Positions 23,701-38,700 of a DNA stretch of 64,000 nucleotides are shown here, one piece after another. The position numbers were made by a program, and so were the translations under genes. The notes under the pieces are model-generated. The model saw only the letters and a list, made by a program, of their open reading frames with translations. It was not told the DNA's origin and searched no databases. This DNA is from Anisus vortex. Its lineage: Eukaryota; Mollusca; Gastropoda; Planorbidae. Each line of letters starts with the position of its first letter. The first letter of the stretch is position 1. The stretch lies in assembly GCA_949126835.1 (NCBI GenBank), contig OX421494.1, forward strand, positions 20,648,196 through 20,712,195, given 5' to 3'.

Positions 23701-26700
23701 AAACTCCTGCAGGGCGACAGGGATCCGCCGGTGGCAGGGATAGAACCCGCGACCTGTCAGTTGGTTTTTGGCTGACAGGCCGGTGAACTAACCGCTGGAC
23801 CAGCCGGCTTAGGGCATGTTTAGTTTATACAAGTAGCCTATAGGCTAATATATAATGGAAGACTTATAGTAATGGGCGAAGTAGGTGGCTTAGGCTTACT
23901 AAGACTAAAAGAAGAATGATTTTGTTTTTGTAAATGGTCAATTGATCAAAATCATAATGGCTGTGCTGATATAAAATTAATAACATTGAGGACGTTGACC
24001 CGTCCTTGACCTTTGATCTTGTATTTTTGGAACTTACGACAGTGGACAGTAGCAGTAAGAATCACTACGAATAGGCCTAGGCCTATGCATTTTTAAATAT
24101 AAAACAAAACAATACAAGATACTTGCCTTAAAGAAAATCAGCAAAGCCAAGTCAGAAAATTACCGATAGTAGGCATAAGTGTTAAAAAAACGGCGAGATC
24201 GCTAAAGGATTAAATGAATGATCACAAACGTAAAACATAGACGACATAGTGAACTAGTCCTCCGACCTCGATATATTTAGGAATAGATTCGCCTATCCCT
24301 TTGTTTTAAATTCTCAGTGTGCATTGGGTGGAAAATACAAAAAAAGGGCGCTAATGATCGAAAAATACACATTCGGCGAGGAAAAACTATGCATCTGTGA
24401 CATTTTTGTTTTGGGTTTTTGTCTTCTTTTTTTTCCCGGCTTTTTAGACCTTTTTCCTTTCTAAATCCCGTCTTTTACGGCCGGATAAAATTTTACTGAA
24501 TTCCCGTCTAATTCCCGACTTTCCCGGAAGCGTGGGAACCCTGGATAAAAGAAAACCTAAAACAAGTGTATGATGGACCATGAAAATTAGAATGAACGTT
24601 GCTACACCTTAATTAATGAAAAAAAAAATATACAACAACGAAGAAAGATCAATTTTAAAAAAAGTGTTTTTTTCAAAGGCTGTGCTGTAATAATTTTTTT
24701 AAATTTAATAGTTTGAATGTAACTGCTGAATTTCAGTTTGTTAGGAACAGGGTTCTCACATTTTTTCTGAAACAAAATTCAAGGCTGTTTCCAGACTATT
24801 TCAAGGCTATAAGAGCCAAATTCCAGGCTGCTGGTACACCTTTTTTTGGAAAATGGTCACACGCCTCCTCCCCCTAAGTGACCTAAATATTGCGTGAATG
24901 AAGTATTAACCCTTCCCGTACCGACCTACTTCTATCTATGCTGCCTTCAGTTCCGCTATATTCGCGCCCGGGACTGTAAGGGTCTAGGACTCGGTCAGTG
25001 GGCGTTAATGGCGTATAAAAATGGGATTGGTGTTTTTTGTCTGACCTTGATTTCTATAATAAATTTACATATAAATATAGATTTAGATACATTTCCAGGC
25101 TGACAGGCTATTTTTCCAGGCTAAAATGCCAATATTCGAGGTTGTCCAGGCCTTGATTTGTTTTTTTGAAACTCCAGACTTTTCCAGACTGTGTGAGAAC
25201 CCTGTAGGAAGACTTGAAGTGGGTCAATAAAAAAATTTGCCAGTCAGTTTCATTAAGTTAACCCTTCTTGCCCCGCCCGGTATTTTGCTATATTTAGCAT
25301 GTTTTACTGGCTATTGTTTTACTTAATATTTCCTGTAACCCTGGCATTATTTTGTAATGAGCAAAACTTTGATAGGGTTCCAAAATATACCGTATATACT
25401 TGCGTATAAGTCGCACTTTTTTAACCAAAAATTTTGACAAAAAGTAGGGGTGCCACTTATACACCCAACACAGTTTTTGAAAAACACATCCTGTCATACA
25501 GTTTGCTACATAACCCGTATAGTGATGGAGTTATGTAGAATTACTAGGATATGCGTAGGCCTACATTTCATATTTAGAAAACTTTCGTAGGTGTACATAT
25601 TACTATCTTTATATAACTGAAATTGAGATCAAAAAATATTTTAGGATTTTCAGAAACCCCCCTCCCAGCTTTTCTTTTGAACTTTTGGACCGATTTTGTA
25701 TTGCCGAAACGTAGCGCAAGTTTAAAGGCGGCATTTTTTGGTAGGCTTATTGAACGCAAATTATACTGTTACAGTATGGAAAGAATTGCAAATGTATGAA
25801 AGCATGTCTAGGCCTATAATGTAGGTAGGCCAATAAGCTTAAGATGCGTTTTATTTAGTAGGCCTACTTAAGGTCTAGGCTTATAAGCTATAGCCTACTA
25901 ATAAGGCAGTGTTGAGCATTCCGATAAAACCGCGCCATATCTAGGCAAGTTTCCAAATCTACGATCGGCAGATGGACGCGTGAAATGTCAAGTATGTTTT
26001 ATTTTTCAATAGTTACACGTAAGAGTTGAAAAAAAAAACAGCTTATTATTTGTCGGTAGCACGCACTTGAAATCAGTGCAAACAATGTTAATGGTAATTA
26101 GGACACATGTATAGCTCGTCATAAATGCCGGCGCCTCCCAGTCTCCAGTCTAGGTGACATTGAGTCTAATGACGTACTTCAAAGACTTTTTTGTATGTAG
26201 TGTTACTATAGGGATAGGCACTTGAGTAGGGAAAGGGACTTAGGTGAAGAAACAGATACCTTACTTTCCCATCTCACTAATGTCTGTAGGCCTATTGATC
26301 GGTTGTTTAAAATAAATGAAGCCCTGCCTTTATTCGATTATGTTTGCCTTATGCACGATTAAAACCATTTTTTAAGGAAAGTTTCCAAACTAAGGTGAAT
26401 ATTTAGTAACTTTTATGTTTAAAAGTTATGCATTTTTGAGATATTAAAAGGCAGTATAACCCGGGAAGTCGGGGTGCGACTTATGTGTGGGTCAATGACA
26501 ACATATAAGAAAAAAAAACTTAAACTAGTGGTGCGACTTATACACCGGTGCGACTTATACGCAGTATATACGGTATTTTTTTTTTATTAAAAAAGTTTAA
26601 TTCTACTCTTACGCTAGCAAATAAGCATTCTGCCCAAGACTGTGGTGAAAGGTTATATCCTTTATTTTGTGTTTATTCTTGATATCCTTCTGAGGGAATT

Positions 26701-29700
26701 ATACGCGCCAGGTCTACGGGAATTAAAATCGTGGGTGGAAATCTACGCTCCTGGTGCTGGAAGGGTTAATAAAAATGATTTTTTTTAAAGTTCCCAGCAA
26801 GCTGCAACATTTAACACTTACCAATTGTAAACAGCTTGTTGAGACACTTGGTAGACTTTTCAATCAGCACTTCCCAGCGCCCAGCATAATTTCTCTTCCT
26901 GGGCAGACCCATGACTCTCATCTTGTCAATCAGGGTGTCCGTTCCAATGATGTTATAGCGCTTCTCGGGGTGAGTTTTCTGCATGTTGATCGCCCATGTT
27001 GTTTTTCCTGCTCCAGGCAGTCCAACAATCATGATCATCTGAGTGAAGAGAAGACAAAACTAGGCAATGAAATACAAATAGGCCAGATACAACAACAAAC
27101 AAACAAACATACAAACACAATTGTAGGAAACAAAGTTGAAAACCAGAGTATACAACACCAGTAAAACCATTGGTTTCCAAAAGGAAAAGAAATGAGAAAA
27201 CAAAAGGTACTTGTTAGTTTAAAATAGAAATCTACCCATTTATTATGGTACAAATAAACACAAATATCTATCATGTTCACTAAATCAAATGTAAAGAAAC
27301 CAACACACACACAAACAAGTAGATATAGCAAATGAAAATATCAAAAGCAAGCAGTGATACGTTTTGTTTTTGTTGTTTTTTCAGACTGTTAACTGGGTAT
27401 TTGAAAAAAAAAAAAGCATTCATTGGTTGATTTGAGTCCTACAGATGAGTGAAATCTAGCATACTAGTTGAACATAAGTTTATGATAAGAAAAGAAAGGG
27501 TCATAACAGAGAACCAGTATATATATATATATATGTATTAGGGGCAGGTGATAGAAAATACCTGATAAGAGAATAGTCTTAGAAAATGTAATATAAATGT
27601 GTGTTTAACTTAATTCAATCAAATGAATGTGTAAACTAAATAGTAAAGAATTTTAAATAAACCTCCATGTACAAATAATAGGCTTACACATAGAAAAGGT
27701 TTAAAATGTTAAGAAAAATATAGGAGGGGTTTGAGAAAGATCCAACATACACAATAAATATCTAACTTGGCAATGTTTAAACTAAGTTTTCTGTGTTAAA
27801 TACTAAAACATCCTTATAAAAATGTAACTTTGGTAAATAATAATTTAACAACTATATGAATTCATATTAACTATAGTCTATTGTTAGTAAAATTCTAAAG
27901 TTTGGCTATGATGTAGATAGAAAGACACACTTATATAAATGTTCATTATCAAGCTAACAATTCAGCCTAATTAAAAGCTCTATAAATTCATCAAAGAACA
28001 GAATAATTCAAGCAAGTATAGACAAAAACATAGCAGTTAAAAATATACCTGATTCAACATTCATTTTGTTTTGGTCTATCATGGGCTTCATGATTAGAAA
28101 TGGACTTTGAGAGCTCATTAGTATTATATACAATATTTAATTTGATGTTGCCTAGACACTTTGTTATACATAATGAGGTAGTTAAGAAGAATGACCAAGA
28201 AGAACAGCTTAAAAGGTTTATGTGAATTTGCTTATTAGTTGGGGGAAAAAGAACAAACACAAAAAAGACACCTCTTCTTCCAAACAAATACTAATATACA
28301 CTTGTCAGTAGTTTGGTAATCCCTAGGTTGAAATATAAAAACTGATTATATTTTGGGATATTTCAGTTGTTCAGAAAGTATGCAAGTATGAATGGGTGTA
28401 AAGAAAGTGTTGTACAAACTTTTCTAAAGTGATCAACAATAAATACAAACATTTTGTATCATTTACTTTGGTCGAGGAAACTTCTACCATTTTAAGAAGT
28501 TAAGACAAAGTGACATGTACTATACACACGGATGTGATAATGAATGAAATTTTTGATGACCCATCCACAAAGATATGATTATAGTTACAAGCTCTGTTGT
28601 GTATGAAACAAGATGCAAGAGTAATGTCTTATAATAAATCTTTTAAGATAAAGGTATATTTCAATATTTCTTTTAGTTGCTCTCAAAATATAGTTTATTG
28701 TACATAATGATCTGTTTTGAAAAGAAAATATGAGTATCTCAGCAAACAAGAAAAACATTATTATTTCAAACTTCTTTAATGCACTGCTTATCTATCTATC
28801 TGACTGCAGATAGTGTGTCTAGTTTATGTATTCATAAAGGATGTAATGTAAGACTCAAAGAGAGTCATTAGATTTACCAATCCATTTGTAATATTTGAAT
28901 AAATAATTCATGTGTAAGTTTTTTTTTTTGCATATAAACGTGCTTATGTTAATAAACATTCTCATATAATAATATTTCAAAAATTGTTAATCAGAAAGAA
29001 AAGGCTTTCAATTGTATAAAAGCCAAATTGTCAAAAGTAAATGTTATGTGCAAATATTGATAGCAATCTGTTGATACACAGTTAGTGTTGTCCTTATATA
29101 CCAGTAAAAGAAAAATATTTTTCAAGACCATTATTCTGTAATATATTAGAGTTTTACCAATTAGAAAACAGGCGTAAGCCTAAAGGTGATGAACATTTGA
29201 AGAAGATAAAAAAAACAATCTTTGGAAAGCATTATAATTAAATGGAACCGGAAGTTATGTTAATGAACGCATTGGAAATAAAAAATAATAATTTTGTTTC
29301 AAAAATGCCAATCCAACAATCCACTTATTATTATGCCTATTTTGTCATGCTTTTTATCTGGACATCTATAGGGGAGGGCCAAAGCAATCGGTTCGTTTTA
29401 AGAGAAAATAAAAACCACCTTAGTAAGGTGCATGCAATAACATAAGAAAACTAGAGACTGTTTCATGAAAGAAAGCTGTGGGGAAGAAAACCACCTGGTT
29501 TTGTTGTTGTTGCCCGCCAGCAACATCCATGGAAGTTAATCACATGTAGTTGTCACAGTTTCATTTTAGTAAATAAAGCAGGTTTTTAGCCAGCATGCTT
29601 TTTTTTTTGTTTGTTGTTGGAAAAAAAAGAAATCAAACCAAAACTTTCTACACACCAAAAAAAACAACAAAAGTAGAATAGAACAAGTTTATATATCACT

Positions 29701-32700
29701 TTATGGATGCTATAAAACATAACATTTACTGTTTGATAAATAAAAGAGTTAACTAAATAGCTAGATACTTTTGCAACTATATTTGTATTTATTAAGAAAC
29801 AATACAAGTGAATAAACAAAATGAGAGAGAGAAAGATACAGCTTTAGAGAACCAATATATTTGTACACACATAAATAAAGGAAATGTGATACACTTAGAG
29901 TCAGGGTTCAGATTTTGTACATAGGCCAGTGAACTCTTTCTGGAGCTCTTTTGTGTAGATGAAGTGAAATACTAGATTATAATTGGTAATTTGTGGTAAA
30001 TATTTAAATCCGTTACACTTATAAGACCATCAAATATTGTGAGTATTTAAAATCAAATAAAAATGTTATCCTTTTGAAATAATCTCTACTTTGTAAGAAA
30101 GAGTAGTATATATAATGAACACTGATTTAACTAATATTTAACTCTAACAGCTAACCATACAATTGTTTCCATTACACTTTTCAAGTTTTGTTTTATAAAC
30201 ATTCAGTGTGTAATTAAAGATTTGTTTAGTAGTCATTCTATCTAAACTGTTAGTGAATATTGTTCAACTAGCTGTGTGCACCAATAATGTTTTGGTCTGT
30301 GTGCACCAATAATGTTTTGGTCTGTGTGCACCAATCATGTTTTGGTCTGTGTGCACCAATAATGTTTTGGTCTAAAGTAATGGGCCTCAGTCTGGTCACC
30401 TAGGGTCATCATCAGACAACTGGGCTTTAAATGATTTCAATAAGGGCACCAAAATTACATTTTCTTTTACAGGGGGCGGGAAGGGGGGGGTCTCTTTTAT
30501 TATTTGGTGCCAGTAACTTTACCTCACAGTCTGATTTTCTGGCGGGCGGGGTCATACCCCGTACTCTCTCCATCAACTGCAGGTGTCCAATGTATCGGAA
30601 GCCCATAGGGGGCGGAAACCAGGCATCCATCTGACCAAAGTTCACCTTGAATCTAGAAATGATTAGATGAAAGAAGCACAGACCACATTATGCAATCTCT
30701 AGTGATACTGCTAGCAATGCTCAGCACAAAAGGTCTCAATGTTGTCATTTTGAAGACTGGGTGTAGGAAAAACCAAGAAATACTTTATTGGCCTGTATTT
30801 GTTATTTCAAAATGTTCTCTGATGTAAGGATTTTTTTTTTAAAGAGTAGAGCTTAGTAGTTAAGTGTTTGTAAAGAGTTTAAAATAGTTTGCCAGCAAAT
30901 TATAATTTGAAAACTAAGCAGCAGTTAAAACAGAAAGTTGTAGCCTCTGCTTCTGGTCTTGTTAAAAAACAATGTTTAATTGTGGGATACATACCGTAAA
31001 ATCTCAAGTAAAAGCCACACTATTTTTTAACCAAATTGTTACGGCCAAAACAAGGGGGGGGGGGGGGGGGGGGGGGGGGGCTTATACACATGTAAAAATT
31101 GCTTTTTTCCTGGGTTAAGATATCAACTGAAATTAATGTGTTAGCTACGGTGAGCAACAGCACTGTGCGACTAAGACTCGTAAAAAAATATATAAAATCT
31201 TGAAATACAATAAAATATTACAATAAATTTGTATCAATGTTTGTTTTGATAAAAATTAAATTGAACAAATATAATTTTTTTCAGATACTTTATATCAACA
31301 TATTGTATTGTAGATCAGCTTTTTGCAAACGATTCTTACTAGAGACCAGGTTAAGTCTGACAAAGGCGCCATTATTGGAGTGCGTTTTTATCGACTAGGC
31401 CTATTGACTTGTGGTTGCAAAACATTTTTTTTTAAATGTTAATAAAAAACAGCCCCCCCCACCCTGCTGATATTTTTGTGTTTTATTAATGTATTTATTT
31501 GTAATCAAAATAGCAACTTGATCACTATTGTGTTTTTTTTAATGATATTTAGCTCTTATTTAGTTCAGGGCAATTTATTTTATGGTATCAAGACTAATGG
31601 AATTTCCAGATCTTTGAATTCTTAATTATAAAACATTGGAAAGTCAGCTGACTTTATAACTTTCTTATTTTGGATCCTGGGCTTTCAGGCTTTAAAATGA
31701 TGTTAAATAATATATCATAGAGGTGATATTGGATCTTCCATAGGACAAATAAATACAAATTGACAAACAGCAACAGTAAAAATATGAATCAAGAAATTAT
31801 ACAAGTACGCCAAATAGATTTTGAGTGCCCCTTATGCACGCGGAAATCAATTTTACTTGCATTTTGCAATCCGGTGTATACTTGTGGTATATACACAGGT
31901 GCTGGGTATACTTGAGATATTACGGTAAGCATTGTAATGAAGAGGGTATAATATTTTGTGTTTCTGCCTAGTCTGTAGCAGTGAATGTATAGCATGTAGC
32001 AGTATCACATAGCTGAAAACAGTCAAGTCTACATGTTAAGTATATTAAATGCAAAATACGAAGCTGAGAGTACAAATAAGGGAGACTTTGTATAAGGAAA
32101 TAATTATAAATGGTTAATGTTGATGTAGTTTTAAAGTTCAGTAAGTAGTGTATAAAACAAGTGGGTGATTGGGATTTCCTTGACCACAATCAACACCCAT
32201 GAAATACATGCATCAACAAAGAACAAAAAAATCATAATGAAAATCATGCTCTTCCTGAAAATGTATAACAGTGATTTGGTCCTTTAGAGAAGATTTAAAA
32301 TATACAGAATATTGACATGTTAATTTGTTCTTTCCTCAAATGCAGTAAACAAAAATAACAACAACAAAATTCCATCTAAATAAATACTAAATGTAAAAAA
32401 TGACTACAAAGGCTTTCAGCCACCAACACACGGTTCCAGACAAATAAGCTTGACCCCCTAAGATATCCCTCAACATTAGTTGACCATAGCTGCTTCATTG
32501 TTGTGAGAGTGCTGATAATGCCAAGTACAGTAAACAACATAGGGTGGTCTTCAACTTGAGTATTTTAAGACTCTGTTTCCCATGACTTTTGTATGTATGA
32601 AAGATTTTGATGGGAAGACTATTTTGGTTGCTGTAAACTGAGTGAGAAAACCTAGGTGTTGGTGGATGAAATTCTCTAATGTTGACTCTTGCCCTATATT

Positions 32701-35700
32701 GCCCTATAATTAGACACAACTAGTATAATATATTTATACATTGATTCAATTGATTACTCTGATAACAAACTATTAGTAAACCAGCCTATAGGAGGTTGCA
32801 GCTATGTGTTTCTATACAATTTATGCTTTTTTGGGAACCAAAATATACTCTTTTCTTATAAAAGTCCATCCTAATTTGATAATTTTAAAGTAAATAAAAT
32901 AAAAGCTATTTTAATATTCTTTCAAATCTAAGAAAAATATCCCCTCTCCCTTCGCAGGACTTGGGAAACCCTGATGAGCACAGATTTAACATATGCTGAT
33001 TATTATCTATGCTCACTTATATTAGACAACAGTTTTCTTCATATCAAGTCCTAAACTATTCTCTTCAGGAAACTTATGGTAATCACTCATCTTTTAATAG
33101 AACATTTCATTCATGTATGGAGATTAAACAAAAAATATTTATGTATTATGGAGCAAAAGATATAATTGAATGAAAACTAAAATAGAAAAAAAAGAAAAGA
33201 ATAAAACTGCTGCTATATACTTTTTATGTTAAATGCGCCTTTAGCTATTTATAACCATATATATTATTGATACTTAAATGAATTTGTATATAGGTGATTA
33301 CTAAAGACATTCTACTAGAAAATAATATTCTTTCAACCAAAGAGAAAAAATATGTTGATGGGTTACTTAAAATAAAATTAATGATATCAGAACAAAGTTG
33401 TATAAGTAAGTGTCTTTATGGTCAAGAAAATGATTAATATATAAACATATATAATTTGTCTGATGTATGGACTGTTATCATCAACAGAATTTATAAACAA
33501 TAGATCAAGAATGCATTGCGCTATTCATCTAACAGACAAGATACAAGTTTAAACCTAAAATATATTTCATTTCAATATGATTAGTAAAATAAAAAAATAA
33601 AAATAAATGCTATTTTTGTTGAAACAAATGAATTTGGTAATTACAAAATCTATTTTATATGTGTGGCATGTTAAAGTTCAACCCTTATATTTTACTTCCA
33701 ACATTTGTGTAGCAGTAATTTTTGTTGGAAAGGATCATATATCATATAGTCTTCTTTTAGAGCCGTCTACAAATCTGTATCAAAGATATAGCTTAGTCCC
33801 CTGCTGATGTGAAAGAAAGCAATCAATAGGTTTTTAAATCAAAGATTGGGGAGAGGGTGGGAGGACAAAAACTCATTCACCATTGGTTGTTTTATAAATA
33901 GTCAATATGTAATGATCTTTAAAAAGTAAAGAATACTAAATAAATAGTTCAGGTTTAAGAATCAAATGAAAAAAATAAATAATTGAAACTTCTGATTGAT
34001 AAGGTATTAAGATACAATGTGTTCAAATTTAACATCAATGCAAATAACTGTTCAATTCTTATGAGTAATGTAGACTTTGTACCTTTTTCTAGAGTTAGAG
34101 GAACATTGCACAAATCCATTCATTGTATAGAAAGATTGTAAAAAACATAAAACAGGGAATTTGAATGTTAAAAAAAAGTGTTTTATGGCTTCACAAAAAA
34201 AGAAATAATGCATCTATGTTACAATATCTGTTTAATACAATTAAATAACTGTTGTATAGAAAATAGTATTATCGTGAATAAATGTTAAATTTTTTTTAGA
34301 GCTTAAATGCATTAGGGTAGAACAAGTTAATTTAAATGACAAAAAGAAAGTTTTTTGTTTGTTAAACATTCAAATTCTGTGTCCTTAACAATTGTGTAAT
34401 TAGATTCAATATTGGAGTAAACCAATCAAAAAATAAATATTTATTGAAAGAAGGAAGTTTTTCCGTTTCAGGGACAAATTAATAGAGTATACATATGGCA
34501 TTTTAATAAGTCTGTGCATCTACTGTAGTATTTTAAAAAGATTTTTTAATGCTGTAAATTTCAATCTTTTTATTAAATGTATTAAAGTAATGACTGATTT
34601 GTTAATAAGAACAAGCAAAGGCTTTGGACTTTAGTTATTTAATGATTTTTATCTAAACATAATTTCTATGGATAGCATCAGGAGTATGAACATTTCTTTA
34701 AACAACATTTTAATATTGAAACAGTCACAATAATATTTAACTAAACATCATTTACAAAATTGTTAAAAAGTTTCCCAAATAATTTTTGAGAGTTAATAGT
34801 GAAAACAATGTAACAACAAAACATGGCAATGGATAAAAGGTTTGAACATACCTGCAATTTTTAGAGAGGATGTGTGGGAAAAGAGCCATTTCTTTGCTCC
34901 CTACAGGAAATCCATGCAGCGGGGCAGCTACACCATACCAGGTCCCATTCTTCATAAAGGATATGGTCGCTGGGCGTGAGTCTAGATCCAGCATAGCTCC
35001 AATCACATCACCTTCCCCAAAGCGAACGGCATAGTCTGTGAATCTGTTGTTGGTGGAAAATTTCCCTGTTCCGCCATAACCAAATGACCATGGCTCTTCA
35101 CCTAAAATATATTACACACTAAATATCAAGCAAAACTCAACAGGGGCTGAAGTAGACGGAAGACATTTTTTAGAGTAAAATGAAAAAGGGAGAGACAGAA
35201 GTATATAAACAGGATCAGGGGATAGATCGGGTGATTCACAATTTGTATTTCTAATTTTCAATAGTATTTAAAAAAAAAAACAGCCTGATTAAGCTCTCTA
35301 TTTAAAATGTAATAAATTTAAGAGAACAAATATTAATTTTCAATTGCCAATCTTTCCCAGTTAAATACAATTTTTTATCCTTTGTAGCTTTAAAGCAACT
35401 TTATAAATTGCCATATATTTTTGTGTAAGTGATTAGAACCAATAGTGATAAAAACACAACATAATCATTCTTACAGAGGGGCAACAGTTACATATGTCCC
35501 ACATAGCAGGCATATCTTAAAATATGACCAACAAAAAATTAGAACTTAGCCATTGTTATCTTTCTTTTATTGCAAAACCAAAGCCATAGTCATTTATATC
35601 AATCTTTTTAAAAACTGGGATGATTAGAAAACTAGCCCCCCCCCCCCCCCCCCCCCCCCCCATAACTGATAGGTAAAAAATATTGATTAAATGAGCTTTG

Positions 35701-38700
35701 GAAAATTAAATGAAAATTTACCAAGCTGGAATGATGAGCTATCTATTGACCAGCCAACACGAACAATGTGTGGATCAGTTTCATCATGATCATCGCCAAA
35801 GTCTGTGGGCAAGTGTTCAGTTAAGTGCAATTCATAATAAACCTGCAAAAGAAGTTAAAGATATTATATTGGCATGCAATTTTAAAATTAAACAGCCATC
35901 AAAACAATGTTTTTCATATAAATCTTTTCATGCATGCTTTATCTGCTTTAGCCTTCAGATGATTTTGCCCCACAAAACATGAAGAAGCAAACAGGAAGTT
36001 AATAGATCTAGGAATTATTTAAAAATAGAAGGAAATATATCAGCCCTGTGGGTTTAATAAGGATTTAAACATGTACACCATAAAGTGCACGTAAAAAACA
36101 GTAAAGTACTCTTCGGACCAAAGTGATCACAGGGTTGGTGAAGCAGCGTTGACCAGTTTCTGTGGCCATGGCATACTAGGGGATGTGTGGCCAGCACAAT
36201 GCCCAGCCGCCTTTAATTTACCCCAACTAATGTCAGGTACCCATCAGAGCTGGGTAGACTCAGGGACACCCTCAAGTCCTGGGGAAAAATCTCGGCGCCA
36301 CCAGGATTCGAACCCAGGACCTTTGGATCGCCAGTCAAACGCGCTGCCGCTCGACTACCGTGCCCCATACCATAAAGTGTACTGCAAAAATAAAAGTTCA
36401 GTTCAAAACTCATTTTTTAAGTTGGGGTGGAGGGGTGTGGCTAAAGAATTTGATAGATTGTGTTGTCATGGCTTAATGTCTATGTGCCAGGTTTCAGCTG
36501 GATGTTAAGATGAGAAGTGGGCAAATTAGTCTTCTCAAGGTCTGACTACCAGTAACACATACTTACATACGTACAAAGAAACTAAAGCATAGTTAATATA
36601 AAGGATTAAAAAAATAGAAATTTATTTACGCTTTCAAATTGTAAAGAAAACAAATAGCCTTATTAGAGGATAAGATCCATTTTTTAAAATTTGGTTGAAT
36701 AAAAAAGCTCTTACTTTTCCGCGACAAACTCCATAACTTGCTCTTGCGCCAGCCCACGTAAAACAAAACCCTGAAGGGTTATTAAGAACTGTGGCGCCAT
36801 ACCTACAATTAGTAGAAAGATACGTGGTCAATGAATTACAGACTTCATGAAGCTTGATTCAGTTAACAAAATAGTTTAGACACTATCTACCCCCAAATAT
36901 TGCATGGTTCAAGATTTTCTTTATACTAACTAAATATGCAGCAATATAATTACAAATGTGTTCGAATTAAAACAGAATACATATGGATGTGAAACATATC
37001 TCAACCTTATTTTTCCCCCCTCATTAGCGAGCTTGTCATATAGGTTTCAAATATGTATGCAATTTATTTTTTTTAGACTAAATAATTTTTTTAAATCTTA
37101 TTTATTTATCATTTTAAACAAGTGGACTAAATAAACCATATATATTACAATTATACATAAAAATGCTACTTACCCATCCTGATCAAGGACCAAATTAAGA
37201 TCTGAATTAAAGTGATCCAAAACCACCAAAGATTCATCTAAATTTAGCTCATCCAAGTCCCACTCAGGGTCAGTTTGCCACCTGGCTGCTTGTCTGCAAT
37301 AGTTTGATCAATAGTTTTATTGACAATAATACAAAATGTTTTAACTAAAAAATATTTTTTCAATTTATTTCAGCCCAATAATATAATAATACTCCATATA
37401 GCACATTTCAAGATTCAATCAATCCACAAAATGAAAAAAGTCAATATACCAATGTGATGTTATCATACTAGTTGTTATGCCCATTACAATGCGGGAGAGT
37501 ATTTTTATTGTCTCTCTTGTTGCATGTATTATAACATTAATAACTAACTAGCTCATTAATTATTACTTAAAATTAAAAGAAGTGTAATAAATCCAACGGT
37601 AAATGGCAGTTGAAGACAATTACTTTGTAACTTGATTGAAAACTTGTTGTTCGACCTATATCAGGCCTGCCTACCATTCCGGAATTTCCGGATTTTATCC
37701 GGAAATAAATAAATATTAACATCGGTTACGGACAATAAGGAAAAAAAAATCTGCAACACAATTTCCAAGCGTGCGTATGTAATAAAAAAAAGACAACAGT
37801 AGCCGAAATCACAGCAGACGATGATGACGTAGCCTTCCGATTGTTGCCGAAAGCTGTTTGAGCCACACTACGCATGCGCATAGAAAAGCATGCGACTAAA
37901 AATGGCGTCAAAACATAAAAAGTTGCTTGAGACCGATGATATTTTCATTAAAAAATGTAGCGATTTAAAAAATAACCTGACATAAAAAAAAAAACAAAAA
38001 AAACAATAACAATGAATCTCTAGGCCTACTGATGCAATGCCATATTATAAGCCAAATTTTTGATTACCCAATTACTTGAATTACCAGTTATCGCATTTGT
38101 AAAAAAATACAATATTGCGTGACATCAAGTACGCCTAATTCTAATATTTTCTTGGAAATCGACACATCTTAGCTCTAGGCCTAGGCCTACATCTCTGGAC
38201 TATAAATTTAAACGCATATCACTTTTATACTGACCATTGAAAAACAAAATAGGATTGGGCCTACTACAATACTAAGGAAAAAACATTTTCTTGGCCAAAA
38301 TAATTACGGAAAATATTTTATTAAAAAATACATAGGATAGGACTAGCCTATAAAATTTATAAGCATAGCCTAACATGTTGCTCACAATCATCTAGTACCG
38401 GTACTAGGTTTGATATAGGAGTATAGACCATTTACTGTATCAATATGTTTAGGCCTGCTACTATCATTTTAGTAGGCCTACTAGTACTAGTTATTATTTC
38501 TATTTAGGCCTTCTACTAGGCTATAGTGGCTATAGAATAGTGGCTTTAGAGTATAGACTCTAATAAAGCTTATAATAATAGTATAGGCCTAGGGCCTTTA
38601 TTACAGTATTTAGCTTTATAACTGGGGCTATTGATTTTCTTTAAAGGGTTGTGCTATTAACTAAAACTTTAATCTAAATACATTATTAACAAACAATACT

